From Pleionea sediminis (GTDB taxonomy: Bacteria > Pseudomonadota > Gammaproteobacteria > Enterobacterales > Kangiellaceae): DNA of 64,000 nucleotides. The notes beneath the pieces were generated by a model that was not told where the DNA came from, made no database searches, and saw only the letters and a program-made list of their open reading frames with translations. A program made the position numbers and the translations under genes. Shown in pieces: positions 17,173 through 26,420 of this stretch. The stretch spans positions 124,001-188,000 of the forward strand of contig NZ_SUNB01000003.1 of the NCBI RefSeq assembly GCF_007570825.1, read 5' to 3'. Numbering within the stretch: the first letter of the stretch is position 1; every line of letters starts with the position of its first letter.

Positions 17173-17198
17173 AACCATTGAAAAATTTATTTAAGAAT

Positions 17199-17960
17199 TT
17201 AATAAAGTTGATAACTTAGTGAGAGAATCCAGCGACCACCTGCATTACCATCACCAATAGCGCGCTCTGCATTTCTCTGCGAGTAAGCTTTTAATATTTG
17301 AAAACTCCAGCGTGAAATATTATAAGTTGCCGACAAACTATAAAAAAGAATATCTTCTTGATAAATCGCATCCGGAACATTATTTTCACCTAACTCGGCT
17401 TGCAAAAACCAATGTTGGTTAAGCTGAGAATGCCAGTTAACAATAAATGATTCCTTTTTAAAGTTTTTACCATAATAGCTATCACTTATCGCATAACTGA
17501 TCGTTATTGCATCTCTAAAATGTAAGTCAACTTGTGCTTCGGTGTAATTTTTAGACTCTTCAAAGTCTGCATCAAACTGATAAGCACTGACGGAAAACGA
17601 AGTTGCCCAATTATTCTTGAATTCAGAATAGAAACCGGCATAAACATTTTGCCATCCACGCTGGTCAAAAAGACCGCCTGATTGATGACGGAATAAACCG
17701 ATACCACCAAACAATGAATCTGAATAGTTGTAATCAATCGATAGGCTTGCTGTTGGTTCCTCATAGGACAAGGATCCCCCTCGATAAACACCCTCACTGC
17801 TCAAGGCGGCTTCCACAACAGGCTCTTCAGCAAATATACGATTCGTTACTATCATCAATATAACAGGCAACAAATATTTTAAAGCAAGACCTTTCGAAAG
17901 AGCTCTAAAAGAAGCAACCTGTTGTTCAGACATAATTTTTATAGCTAACACAAAATTCAT
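17199..17960 (-). CDS. Outer-membrane protein, Gcw_chp/TIGR02001-like
   Basis: A 253-residue exported protein. After a signal-like region (an ATG at 17960 or a second at 17933) the mature part starts with V-E-A-A-L-S-S-E-G-V-Y-R-G-G-S-L-S-Y-E-E. This resembles the Y-x-F-R-G-x-S-x-S-x-x-x-P opening of the TIGR02001/Gcw_chp family of proteobacterial outer-membrane proteins. Alternating beta strands and a C-terminal S-L-S-Y-Q-L-Y support a barrel. Function in the family is unknown. It converges with the subtilase gene across 26 bases. Confidence 0.7.
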   Translation of the reverse strand: MNFVLAIKIMSEQQVASFRALSKGLALKYLLPVILMIVTNRIFAEEPVVEAALSSEGVYRGGSLSYEEPTASLSIDYNYSDSLFGGIGLFRHQSGGLFDQRGWQNVYAGFYSEFKNNWATSFSVSAYQFDADFEESKNYTEAQVDLHFRDAITISYAISDSYYGKNFKKESFIVNWHSQLNQHWFLQAELGENNVPDAIYQEDILFYSLSATYNISRWSFQILKAYSQRNAERAIGDGNAGGRWILSLSYQLY

Positions 17961-18188
17961 ACAGAAGAATTCGTTAAAAAGGTTTTATTCCGTCGATTGC
18001 ATTCATGGAGTGCAAATTCTGAGATACCATGAATCTACTTTATTGATTTATACTTTAACCGGCTTCAGAGTAATCAAATTTTACCACGATTACTAATTTA
18101 ATTGTGATTTGTGACATAGTTCAAATTCACATTGAACCTTTCCCCTACTTTTTGACATTCATTAATAACATTTAGTGGAGGAAAAACA

Positions 18189-19781
18189 ATGAGTGGTTTG
18201 AATAATCAATGGTATTTGAAATTAATTAGCGTTGGCATTTTGAGTCTAACGGTTGGCTGTGGTGGTGGGAGCGGCGGTAATGGCTCACCTGATGTTGATG
18301 ACGACGACGATACACCGGATGTCGTTACTTTTACAGCAAAACCTGAAACCAGAGATACTGTACTAGGGACTGTTTTTGTTAATGCTGATAACATTACTTT
18401 ATACACCTTTGAAAATGATAGAAACGATAGCGGCGGTGATGGCGCAGGTGATTCTGATTGTAATAATTCTTGCGCAGTGACCTGGCCACCTATGTTAGCT
18501 TCATCAACAGCAGAAGCTGAAGAACCCTTTTCGATCATTACTCGCGATAGTGGTGAACGCCAATGGGCATTTCGAGGTTTACCTCTGTACATGTTTGCCA
18601 GCGATACTCAAGCCGGTGATGTGAATGGCGAGGGAATGGGCAATGTTTGGTTTGTGGCTCGTCCCGATCCATTAAAACTCGATATTTCTGATGATAGTGC
18701 TGTTGGCGAAATTTTGATTGGCCAATTCACGCAGCTTGGTACTAATGGCAGCGGAGAACCTTCGACCGATAGATTGGATCGTAACGGATTCTCGTTATAC
18801 ACCTTTAAAAATGATCGTGATGATACCAGCGGTGACGGCGTCAATGATTCCGATTGTAACGCAAGCTGTGCAGAAGCATGGCCACCATTATTTGCTGATG
18901 CAGCAGCAACCGAGTTTGGGAATTATACGATTATCGAACGAGATGATGGAAACTTGCAGTGGACTTATGCCGGACAACCTCTTTATTTTTATGCAGGTGA
19001 TAGCAATGCTGGCGATGTCAACGGCGATGGGCTCGGTGGAACTTGGTATTTAGCAAGACCACACACGGTGTCGCTCGAAGACAATATACTAAAAAGTGCA
19101 ACACCCACCTTTGCAACCGATGGCTCAGGCGCACTCGATGATTCACAAACTATAAAGTCAGGTTTTGCACTATATGTTTTCGATAATGATGACACTGATG
19201 AATCTAACTGCAATGGCAGTTGTGCTGTAAACTGGCCACCTTTATACGCTTTTCCTGGCGTAACTCCAAAAGAAAACTTTAGTATAATCGAGCGAGATGA
19301 TGGCTCACTTCAATGGGCTTTTAAAGGTCAGCCACTCTATTATTTCGCGGGAGATTCATCAGCATCTGACACCAATGGTGACCAAGCTGGCGGCACCTGG
19401 CATTTAGCAAGAACCGCTCCGGTCCAACTATTCAATGATTCAGAGTTGGGTGATGTATTCGCTGCTCGTGGCAATATTGAAGATGTTAATGCATCGGGCA
19501 ATCCTGCCGGTACTTTTACCGACCGAACAGGCTTTACCGTTTATTTGTTTGATGAAGATGGTACCGATGTTTCTAACTGTAATAACAGTTGCGCAGTGAC
19601 TTGGCCACCACTCTACGCAAGCGAATCTGATGTTGCAGGCGGCGACTTTTCCATTTTTACTCGTGAAGACGGATCACTGCAATGGTCCTACAAAGGTGCC
19701 CCTCTCTATTTTTATATTGATGATTCCGCACCAGGACAATTCAATGGCATTTACGGAACCTGGCACGAAGTAACACCCTAA
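18189..19781 (+). CDS. Lipoprotein with four Y-X4-D (PF03640) repeats
   Basis: A 530-residue lipoprotein (lipobox L-T-V-G-C, Cys 24) with an acidic linker and four tandem copies of the secreted Y-X4-D repeat (about residues 66-158, 196-291, 322-409, 443-530). Each copy holds a Y/F-aromatic-Asp strand near its start (L-Y-T-F-E-N-D and similar), a C-N-x-S-C pair, T-W-P-P or N-W-P-P, and a final Q-W-x-x-x-G-x-P-L-Y block. Members of this family are periplasmic or surface proteins often next to cytochromes, with roles not settled. Strong GTGGAGG site before the ATG. First gene of a plus-strand set with a cytochrome lipoprotein and a heme-motif porin. Confidence 0.87.
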   Translation: MSGLNNQWYLKLISVGILSLTVGCGGGSGGNGSPDVDDDDDTPDVVTFTAKPETRDTVLGTVFVNADNITLYTFENDRNDSGGDGAGDSDCNNSCAVTWPPMLASSTAEAEEPFSIITRDSGERQWAFRGLPLYMFASDTQAGDVNGEGMGNVWFVARPDPLKLDISDDSAVGEILIGQFTQLGTNGSGEPSTDRLDRNGFSLYTFKNDRDDTSGDGVNDSDCNASCAEAWPPLFADAAATEFGNYTIIERDDGNLQWTYAGQPLYFYAGDSNAGDVNGDGLGGTWYLARPHTVSLEDNILKSATPTFATDGSGALDDSQTIKSGFALYVFDNDDTDESNCNGSCAVNWPPLYAFPGVTPKENFSIIERDDGSLQWAFKGQPLYYFAGDSSASDTNGDQAGGTWHLARTAPVQLFNDSELGDVFAARGNIEDVNASGNPAGTFTDRTGFTVYLFDEDGTDVSNCNNSCAVTWPPLYASESDVAGGDFSIFTREDGSLQWSYKGAPLYFYIDDSAPGQFNGIYGTWHEVTP

Positions 19782-19813
19782 CGACTCGTAAATAAATTGA
19801 TAGGACTTATACT

Positions 19814-20629
19814 ATGAATCCACATAAACTAATCTGTGGATTGTTAATGGCGCTACTCGTTAGCGCCTGTTCTCCTGGCACCGGAGAGTTCTCAGAACCG
19901 GTTCAAGATAACGACGACAACAATCCTGACAACACTGAAGTTTCATTAACCTCTATTCAAGAAACTATTTTTACACCCATCTGCAGCCAATGCCACTTTG
20001 GAAGCCGAGCGCCAAGAGGCTTACGTTTAGATAGTGAAGCGTTGGCTTACGATAATCTGGTTAATATTGTTGCAGAGGGAAATTCGAGTTTTTTAAGAGT
20101 CGAACCAGAAAATGCGGACGACTCGTTTCTTATGATGAAAATATTGGGTGATCCAATAGCCGGTCAACGCATGCCGTTAGGTTTATCCCCTTTAACCTCT
20201 TCTGAAATTAATTTAATACGTCAATGGATAAATCAAGGTGCATTACCCTCCGATAATGCAAAAGATTTCAAAATCAGCTCGTTCAAAGTTCTCGCCAGCC
20301 AAAACTTGCTGCAGTTAAAGATTATTTTTAACCAGAGAATATTTGAGAAAGATTTATTTGAACAAGACATTAGTAAACATAATGTACGAATATACAACGT
20401 TACATCAGCTGGTGAACGAACAATCGTAAGTAAATATGGAGTTAAACGCTTATCAACTAACCAAATTGAGGTAAAAATAGATACTTCAAACCTTCGATCA
20501 AAATCGATAGAAATTCATCTATCCGACAACACCGCATTGCCATTGCACAGTACTTCTGGGCAAACGCTTTTGAAAACACAGTTACAACACCAGGACAATC
20601 ACTATGGCTATTTTATTAAAGTTCAGTAA
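19814..20629 (+). CDS. Monoheme cytochrome c lipoprotein
   Basis: A 271-residue lipoprotein (lipobox L-V-S-A-C, Cys 19). The c-type heme motif C-S-Q-C-H sits at residues 57-61, and Met 121 in G-Q-R-M-P is a good axial ligand. The layout (P-I-C-S-Q-C-H ... L-R-L-D) matches the Planctomycete-type cytochrome C domain. The C-terminal half (about 150-271) is a beta-rich domain of unknown role. AGGA precedes the ATG. It overlaps the next gene by 26 bases, indicating tight coupling to the porin-like protein, and it may be its electron partner at the outer membrane. Confidence 0.85.
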   Translation: MNPHKLICGLLMALLVSACSPGTGEFSEPVQDNDDNNPDNTEVSLTSIQETIFTPICSQCHFGSRAPRGLRLDSEALAYDNLVNIVAEGNSSFLRVEPENADDSFLMMKILGDPIAGQRMPLGLSPLTSSEINLIRQWINQGALPSDNAKDFKISSFKVLASQNLLQLKIIFNQRIFEKDLFEQDISKHNVRIYNVTSAGERTIVSKYGVKRLSTNQIEVKIDTSNLRSKSIEIHLSDNTALPLHSTSGQTLLKTQLQHQDNHYGYFIKVQ

Positions 20630-21701
20630 GCAACTTTGTACCGTGGCATTTGCTATATTTTGCATAACTCTATCTGCAGAACCCTATATTTCCGTTCAAA
20701 CTCAAATGCCTTGTTCATCGTGCCATGTAAATCCAACGGGCGGTGGAATGCGAACCGATTATGGGATTTATTATGGAGCAAATACCTTACCCGCCAGTCA
20801 AAATAAGATGGTCAACCCAGACATTGGAAAAATTTCATCATTTTTAAAACTGGGTGGAGATTTTCGATATAATTTTGACGCACAACAAACCGATGTCGAA
20901 GATTCGAAAGCGCAAGGATTTTCCGTCAACTCAGCGCAAACCTATTTATTACTTAGTAACGAAAAATCCGATTGGCAGTTTTATCTCGATCAACAAGTCG
21001 CTCCTGGTGGAGCAATTAATCGAGAAGCGTTATTAATTAAAAAGTTTGATAACGGTGATTACGTTAAAGTCGGAAAAATGGTACCCGCTTTTGGACTGAA
21101 ACTGGAAGATGACCTTGCTTTTACTCGCCGATTTACAGGAATTAATTTCGATTCCAGTGACAATGGCGTTGAATACGGTTTTCAAGGTTCTTCACATTTA
21201 ACCAATCTTTTCATTACCAATGGAACCAATGCTGTTGAAAACAATAATGATCGATTTCAAATTGGCGCACGTACCGAATGGTTTCTTGGAAAGTTTCGAG
21301 TCGGAGGTGCCATTATTGCCAACGATAGCATTGATATTGAGCGTATTATGTACTCTATGTTTGCCGGTTATGTCTACGAGTCACTGACTTTTCTCGCAGA
21401 AATCGTAACCATTGACCAACAAACTTTTGAACCGGCTTTCATCGATGAGCAGCAAGATATTGCGTTATTCGAAGTCAACTGGTTAATCAATCCCGGGCAC
21501 AACCTGAAGTTTACCGAAGAATTCTATGATCCCGATAAAAATCTGAATGAAGATCATTTTGTGAGACACTCTCTGGTCTATGAATTCACACCCACCGCAA
21601 ATGTTCAAATACGAGGTGGATTTAGAATTAATGAAGCACCGCCACAGGAATTAAGAGAAAATGGGGAACGAATATTTGCTCAACTTCACTTTTACTTTTA
21701 G
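20604..21701 (+). CDS. Outer-membrane porin with N-terminal heme motif (Cyc2-like layout)
   Basis: A 365-residue exported protein. Just after the signal peptide it has V-Q-T-Q-M-P-C-S-S-C-H-V-N-P-T-G-G-G with a c-heme motif at residues 37-41. The rest is beta-barrel-like with strands such as D-W-Q-F-Y-L-D-Q-Q-V and a C-terminal Q-L-H-F-Y-F. A monoheme domain fused to a barrel is the architecture of Cyc2 iron oxidases, and the Q-T-x-x-P-C-x-x-C-H segment resembles their heme motif. It may conduct electrons across the outer membrane. Whether it is a true Cyc2 orthologue or one of many heme-plug porins cannot be decided from sequence alone. Confidence 0.75.
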   Translation: MAILLKFSKQLCTVAFAIFCITLSAEPYISVQTQMPCSSCHVNPTGGGMRTDYGIYYGANTLPASQNKMVNPDIGKISSFLKLGGDFRYNFDAQQTDVEDSKAQGFSVNSAQTYLLLSNEKSDWQFYLDQQVAPGGAINREALLIKKFDNGDYVKVGKMVPAFGLKLEDDLAFTRRFTGINFDSSDNGVEYGFQGSSHLTNLFITNGTNAVENNNDRFQIGARTEWFLGKFRVGGAIIANDSIDIERIMYSMFAGYVYESLTFLAEIVTIDQQTFEPAFIDEQQDIALFEVNWLINPGHNLKFTEEFYDPDKNLNEDHFVRHSLVYEFTPTANVQIRGGFRINEAPPQELRENGERIFAQLHFYF

Positions 21702-21738
21702 TTAAAATTGTTTGGCAAGTCCTGGCCCAGCCTGCAAG

Positions 21739-21770
21739 ACGACGGGTAATACTTACCCGTCGTCCCTTCA
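21739..21770. terminator. Bidirectional hairpin terminator
   Basis: A 12-bp stem (GACGACGGGTAA at 21739-21750 with TTACCCGTCGTC at 21754-21765) and a 3-base loop, between the converging porin and TonB-receptor genes. Confidence 0.8.
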
Positions 21771-21808
21771 ACTTTTATGACCAAATACTCATTAAAAAAC
21801 AAATATTT

Positions 21809-23854
21809 TTAGATTTCAAATGTGTACCCAAGGTGTACAGTAAAGCCTCTTAACGGAACAAACAATTCATCAACACTAAGCGGAACGTTATTCTTTTCAT
21901 CAAATAAATTACTCAAATTCAAATACACTTTTGACTCGCCTTGAAAGTAGTAGGCTATATTCAAATCCGTTTTTTTATGAGCTCCTGAAGAATAACGAAT
22001 ATTTGAAGCAAGTTCTTCTGGCAGCGTTCGTTTTGAACGATAGTAACTGGACAAGTTAACATTAAAGTTAAAAATTCGGTAATTAGCGCCAAAACTCAGA
22101 TACTCATTAGGAAGGAAATAGGTATCTCGATCACTTGCCTCATCACGACTTTTAAATTTTGAGTGTTTAATAAATAAATAATTCTTTTTACTAAAATAAT
22201 AATTGAATTCCGTATCTATACCAGCAACTGTCGTTTTGCCATTATTTCTAGCAATGAATGAGTTATTTTCTGGAAGGTATTCAATCTTATCATTAAATAT
22301 CAAATAGAATGGTGTCAGTTGTGCACGATAGTCATTACCTTGATAGATCCAACTCAACTCAAAAGTTTCAATTTTCTCCGGCTTAACATCGCGAGAACCC
22401 TGTAATGGAAATAACGCTGTACCTAAAGTTTCGTAAATAGAAGGAGGCCTGACAGCTGAAGCATAAAGACCTTTGAATATCGACTGATTATTACGCCATG
22501 TAAATGCGACTCTCGGATTAAAGACCCTTTCCGATGTTTTAGAAAAGCCTTCAAAAGCATCAATCCGGCCACCAAGGACAACGGAGAGTGTATCGCTTAT
22601 TTGCCAATTATCTTCAACAAAGAAAGCAAAAACATTTCGACTTTTGTTGGGAGCAAATATTTGAGACTCATCCTCGCTAATATCAAATCCGCTTCCATTC
22701 CATAAGTAGACCTTAGCGTCATACTGACCTTCTCGCTCTACTTTAAACCCCAGCAATAGCGAATGCTCATCTACCTCTTTTTCATATAGAGATTCAATAA
22801 AAATATCATAATTTGCTACAGAACCACCGTAGGGTTCACCCGCCAAATCAATAAAGTTAACAAACTCTGATGTCATGGTTCCAAAAGTTATATTCCATTG
22901 CTCACTTAAAGTGTATTTTAAATTACCGTGCCATTGACTACCTTCGTAACTGTATAGATCGAGACTTTGCGAAGGTACTTGACCAGACAAAAAAGCATCT
23001 TGAACATTAAATTTGTACCATGTTTGAAAAACGAAGGCGTTATCTAACGATCGTAATGAAAAAGTAAAATTTCCCGCTCCCTTTGTTCCATCTCTTAAAG
23101 TTTCCCTATCAAACCCATAACTCCCCTGACCTTTCGGTTGACCGTGCGCCTGGCCATCATCCTGATAATACTGAACAGAACCACCGATATGCCATTGATC
23201 TAAGTTTTTGCCAAATAGAGTCGTAAATTTATAAGCTTGCATTAAGTTTTGAGAAGTCTGCCGCTGACTTAAAGTTGATTCTGCACGATATTCGAAACCC
23301 AGAAATGTCTGTTCCCGAGTTATCAGATTTATAATAGTTATCGCACTACTTCCATAAAGCGGTACTGGAGACCGACTGATTTCAATTCTTTCAATATTAT
23401 CAAGCGTAAATTCGACTGCAGGAAATGCAGAACCGAAAGTCGTTTCATTAAACTTTGTTTTACCATTAAATAAAATCAGCACCTGTTGAGAAAAATCTGA
23501 CAGCAGACCTCTGGAATAGATACCTTCATTGACTCTATCGCCATAACGAAAGTAAGTAGGAACAACATCCATTCCTGGTACATAAATATTCAACACGTCT
23601 CGCAAAGTCCGCGCATTCATATTTTCTATTTGCTCGCGTGAAATCAGAGTGATAGAACCCGGTGCTTCGTTAATTGACTCACTTCTCTTAGAGGCTACTT
23701 GAACGCGCACTTTCAAAAGCTCAACTAAATTTAAGTCGAATAAACTGGATTCATTGGGTAAAGACTTGGACTCATCAGACCAACAAACGTTGATTAACAG
23801 GGAGCTAAGAAAAATAAGAATTAAAACATGTCGAATTGATAATAAATCAACCAT
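21809..23854 (-). CDS. TonB-dependent receptor (BtuB/CirA-like plug)
   Basis: A complete outer-membrane receptor of about 681 residues from the ATG at 23854 (a TTG at 23866 is less likely). After a signal peptide the plug shows the TonB-box-like L-L-K-V-R-V-Q-V-A-S-K-R-S-E-S-I-N-E-A-P-G-S-I, I-T-L-I-S-R-E-Q-I and the R-I-E-I-S-R-S-P-V-P-L-Y-G-S-S-A segment that marks the plug/barrel junction. The barrel ends G-Y-T-F-E-I. Size and motifs match the vitamin B12/colicin I receptor class, but no riboswitch or cobalamin gene is seen nearby. The substrate is open; siderophore, heme or other small ligands are possible. Confidence 0.9.
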   Translation of the reverse strand: MVDLLSIRHVLILIFLSSLLINVCWSDESKSLPNESSLFDLNLVELLKVRVQVASKRSESINEAPGSITLISREQIENMNARTLRDVLNIYVPGMDVVPTYFRYGDRVNEGIYSRGLLSDFSQQVLILFNGKTKFNETTFGSAFPAVEFTLDNIERIEISRSPVPLYGSSAITIINLITREQTFLGFEYRAESTLSQRQTSQNLMQAYKFTTLFGKNLDQWHIGGSVQYYQDDGQAHGQPKGQGSYGFDRETLRDGTKGAGNFTFSLRSLDNAFVFQTWYKFNVQDAFLSGQVPSQSLDLYSYEGSQWHGNLKYTLSEQWNITFGTMTSEFVNFIDLAGEPYGGSVANYDIFIESLYEKEVDEHSLLLGFKVEREGQYDAKVYLWNGSGFDISEDESQIFAPNKSRNVFAFFVEDNWQISDTLSVVLGGRIDAFEGFSKTSERVFNPRVAFTWRNNQSIFKGLYASAVRPPSIYETLGTALFPLQGSRDVKPEKIETFELSWIYQGNDYRAQLTPFYLIFNDKIEYLPENNSFIARNNGKTTVAGIDTEFNYYFSKKNYLFIKHSKFKSRDEASDRDTYFLPNEYLSFGANYRIFNFNVNLSSYYRSKRTLPEELASNIRYSSGAHKKTDLNIAYYFQGESKVYLNLSNLFDEKNNVPLSVDELFVPLRGFTVHLGYTFEI

Positions 23855-24217
23855 ATTCCATCTCAAAAATGGAGCTGAATCTCGTAAACTTTCAGAGTCA
23901 ATATTGTTATAGAGTTCAAAGAGTTAGATGTTAAGCATAGCTCAAAGAAAGAATGCGTCAATTTTAAAATTATTAAGAAATGATCTTTTCACAATACCTA
24001 GAATATTTTTTATGGATAGATAGAAAGAGTCAACAGAATGGTTAGAGGAGTTGTAATAAAAATACCAACTCCAAAATAATGGTCATTGCCTGGTGATAAT
24101 CAATTGATAATATACCAAAGCAATGACCGAACATAGTTGGTTAATTATCCCTATTTTCGACAGGGTGAATATTTTAAAACGGCTGTCGTAATTCTCTAAC
24201 ACGAGAATACATTTCAA
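23855..24217. other. Intergenic region with a long-loop inverted repeat
   Basis: About 360 bp with no gene. GGTCATTGC (24081-24089) and GCAATGACC (24120-24128) form an imperfect hairpin with a 30-base loop that has additional TGGT/ACCA pairing. It lies downstream of the DUF2058 gene and may end its transcript. Confidence 0.4.
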
Positions 24218-24757
24218 CTACCAAATTAAATCATCGGGTACCTGATACTCAGCGTAAGGATCATCCTCGTCAATTTCTTGTTTGCTCATTCGATCGTGCA
24301 TTACAAGAACGACTTCCGGATCAACCGTTTGTAATTTCCGAGCAATCACATCGGGAACTAACCTAACTTTGCCGTCCATCGCACAGATGGCTAAAGTTCC
24401 TTTCGCCAAACACTGCTTAATCGTTTCATTTACCTTTAACGTTTTGGTCAGTCCATCGTGAATATAGTTGTAGGGAACCTCACCTTTAAATTCATCGACT
24501 CCGTGATGCTCGAGCATTTGCTTTAACATGGCACGTTGCTCTTTGGCTTTTAACTCAGCTTGTCGTTGCTCATTCAGGACTCGGTCTTGTTCTGCTTTTT
24601 TGCGCTTTTCAGCCTCAATTTGCTCTTTGAGCTCGTCCTTGACCTTGTGACCTTTTGGTTGCTGTTTAGCCTTTTTACGCTTCTCATGCTTTATTTTGGT
24701 TGCTTTCTTTTTATCCGCTAAACCCGCTTTCATCAATTGTTCTTGAAGTGAGCTCAT
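24218..24757 (-). CDS. yaiL: DUF2058 nucleoid/polynucleotide-associated protein YaiL
   Basis: A 179-residue protein of the YaiL/DUF2058 family. It begins with S-L-Q-E-Q-L-M-K-A-G-L, continues with a highly charged coiled-coil of Lys/Glu/Arg (about residues 15-85), and ends with the characteristic D-E-D-D-P-Y-A-E-Y-Q-V-P-D-D-L-I-W. The E. coli relative is a cytoplasmic protein of unknown function that associates with nucleic acids. Length and both termini match the family closely. No operon partner is visible. Confidence 0.92.
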   Translation of the reverse strand: MSSLQEQLMKAGLADKKKATKIKHEKRKKAKQQPKGHKVKDELKEQIEAEKRKKAEQDRVLNEQRQAELKAKEQRAMLKQMLEHHGVDEFKGEVPYNYIHDGLTKTLKVNETIKQCLAKGTLAICAMDGKVRLVPDVIARKLQTVDPEVVLVMHDRMSKQEIDEDDPYAEYQVPDDLIW

Positions 24758-25163
24758 ATCTTTCTACTCTCGATTTTTGTTACTGTTTCGGAGTATACCA
24801 AAATCTACTCCTGGGATAAATTATCTCAATTAGCATCTAGAGGGGATATTTGAAATAGAAAACATAATCCAATCCTTGCCGACTGATGCATCAAACCTAC
24901 TGACTAAATCAATCGGTTAAGATTCACTCCAAATCTGAAACATTGATAGAGTCCTCTATCCCTCTAACTTTAAGCCAAATTCTCCATGCGAGATAAAAAC
25001 AAACTGGTATGTAAAAATTCGATAATAACTCACGCTCCATTGCCCAATATTCTGACATCAAAATAAGCGGTCCTCGTTTGTCTCTAAATACAACTCAGTT
25101 AAAAATAGGAAAAGTTTTTCATCACATCGCAAGAACCACTCACAAACGTAAGGAGTGACTATT
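24758..25163. other. Intergenic region
   Basis: About 400 bp between the divergent DUF2058 gene and the small exported-protein genes. No clear reading frame, repeat or hairpin. AAGGAG at 25150-25155 is the ribosome-binding site for the TTG start at 25164. Confidence 0.5.
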
Positions 25164-25646
25164 TTGAACAAATCCATTGTGTGGTTAGTCTTGTTGCAAA
25201 CCCTTGTTATATTTTGTTTGCTGATCTTTATTAGCAATCTCGATAATAAAATTAACCAACTAACTCGAGAGCTAACCTCTCCCGTAAAAGCGAGTTACAC
25301 TCGCGTCGATAACGACGGTTTAAATCCAACAAAAACGCTCCCCCCAGTAACGATTAGGCAAGTATGCAGCGAAGAAACCTTAAAACAACTGACTCGTCAG
25401 TTGGAGAAATACTTTACATCTCATCCGATTGAAAGCACTAACGAATTAGAATCCAAAACTCAGCAAGATCCGTTGGAGTACAGCAATACTTACAGCCAGG
25501 TTGCTGCCAAGATAGATCATTTTATTAGTCTCGGTTCTATTTCCAATGAAGACTTTATGCTCCTATCTCAAGAAGCCTCAACACTTCCTCGAACGCAAAG
25601 AGATAGCTTACTTAAAAAACTGGCAAGGGAACTCAACCGTCGTTAA
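25164..25646 (+). CDS. Membrane-anchored hypothetical protein
   Basis: A 160-residue protein with one N-terminal transmembrane helix (about residues 3-24, V-W-L-V-L-L-Q-T-L-V-I-F) and a soluble domain rich in Thr, Pro, Gln and charged residues. The start is a TTG 8-9 bases after AAGGAG; a GTG at 25155 overlaps the ribosome-binding site and is less plausible. The rest may form helical segments (S-I-S-N-E-D-F-M-L-L-S-Q-E-A). It is probably a bitopic inner-membrane protein. No family is recognised. It precedes a small exported protein by 38 bases, with which it may be co-transcribed. Confidence 0.6.
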   Translation: MNKSIVWLVLLQTLVIFCLLIFISNLDNKINQLTRELTSPVKASYTRVDNDGLNPTKTLPPVTIRQVCSEETLKQLTRQLEKYFTSHPIESTNELESKTQQDPLEYSNTYSQVAAKIDHFISLGSISNEDFMLLSQEASTLPRTQRDSLLKKLARELNRR

Positions 25647-25684
25647 TACCAACGACTTTTATTACACCGAAAAAGGAGAGCATC

Positions 25685-26062
25685 ATGAATAAATTAACTA
25701 GCCTTTCGCTTGTTACAGCTATGGCTCTAAGTTCAGCGGCACAAGCTGTTAATGTTGTTAAATATTCCGATGGCAGAGGCTACGCTTATGGCGTTTTACA
25801 GCATAATACCACATCGGCTCACATCACCTGCGCTCGGTCACACGCCGTACCAAATGGAACTTCAAGTGGTTATGATGAAGTTTGGTGTTCTGCAAGAGAT
25901 CTCGATGGAAACAGTGGATTCTGCTTTACCAGTAATGCTGACTTTACCGCCATGATGCAGGGACTCAGTGACCATGGCCGACTGTTATTCCGATGGAATT
26001 CATCCGGAGAATGCTATGCAATGCAATTGACGAACTCAACCAATTATCTCCCTGCACCTTAG
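25685..26062 (+). CDS. Small exported protein, function unknown
   Basis: A 125-residue protein with a classic signal peptide ending S-S-A-A-Q-A. The mature part has four cysteines (C-A-R-S, W-C-S-A, F-C-F-T, E-C-Y-A) that could form two disulfides in the periplasm or medium, and aromatic/glycine-rich turns. The strong AAAGGAGAG site before the ATG argues for real expression. A perfect 16-bp hairpin follows the gene. I do not recognise the family. The aromatic pattern could bind a ligand, but this is speculation. Confidence 0.65.
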   Translation: MNKLTSLSLVTAMALSSAAQAVNVVKYSDGRGYAYGVLQHNTTSAHITCARSHAVPNGTSSGYDEVWCSARDLDGNSGFCFTSNADFTAMMQGLSDHGRLLFRWNSSGECYAMQLTNSTNYLPAP

Positions 26063-26420
26063 GTCGACTCTATATTGTATATAAATTTTGATGTCCCGGT
26101 GGTTAATGGCAATGACATAATTGCCATTAACCACCTTTAAACGATGACTACGACAAAAGTCTCGACTCCCAGATTTTCGAGGATATATTCCGAATATAAC
26201 GACATTTAGCAACTTTTCACTCAAAAACGATTCTCTCATCGCAACATCAAAAAGTATCTTTGATTCTTTAGCACCCATTGAACATTGAGATTATTCCTAA
26301 AAATTAGGAACTTATGTGCATAAGTCGAGTAAAAAAGCCAAAACAGCCTATACTGTAACTTTGAATATGGTTAAAAACCATTCAATTTGTGGGTAGCTTA
26401 TTCGACGGTAGGTTGTATTC
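26063..26420. other. Intergenic region before the diguanylate cyclase gene
   Basis: Besides the hairpin at 26098-26135, about 280 bp holds no gene and must carry the promoter for the triple-sensor GGDEF-EAL gene. Confidence 0.5.
26098..26140 (+). terminator. Perfect 16-bp hairpin
   Basis: GGTGGTTAATGGCAAT at 26098-26113 pairs exactly with ATTGCCATTAACCACC at 26120-26135 around a 6-base loop, followed by a short CTTTAAA. It follows the small exported gene. The T-tract is weak, so it may also protect the mRNA end. Confidence 0.65.

Noticed and set aside
23855-24217. Possible cobalamin riboswitch upstream of the TonB receptor
   Set aside because: The receptor looks BtuB-like, but I could not find the conserved riboswitch core in the leader.
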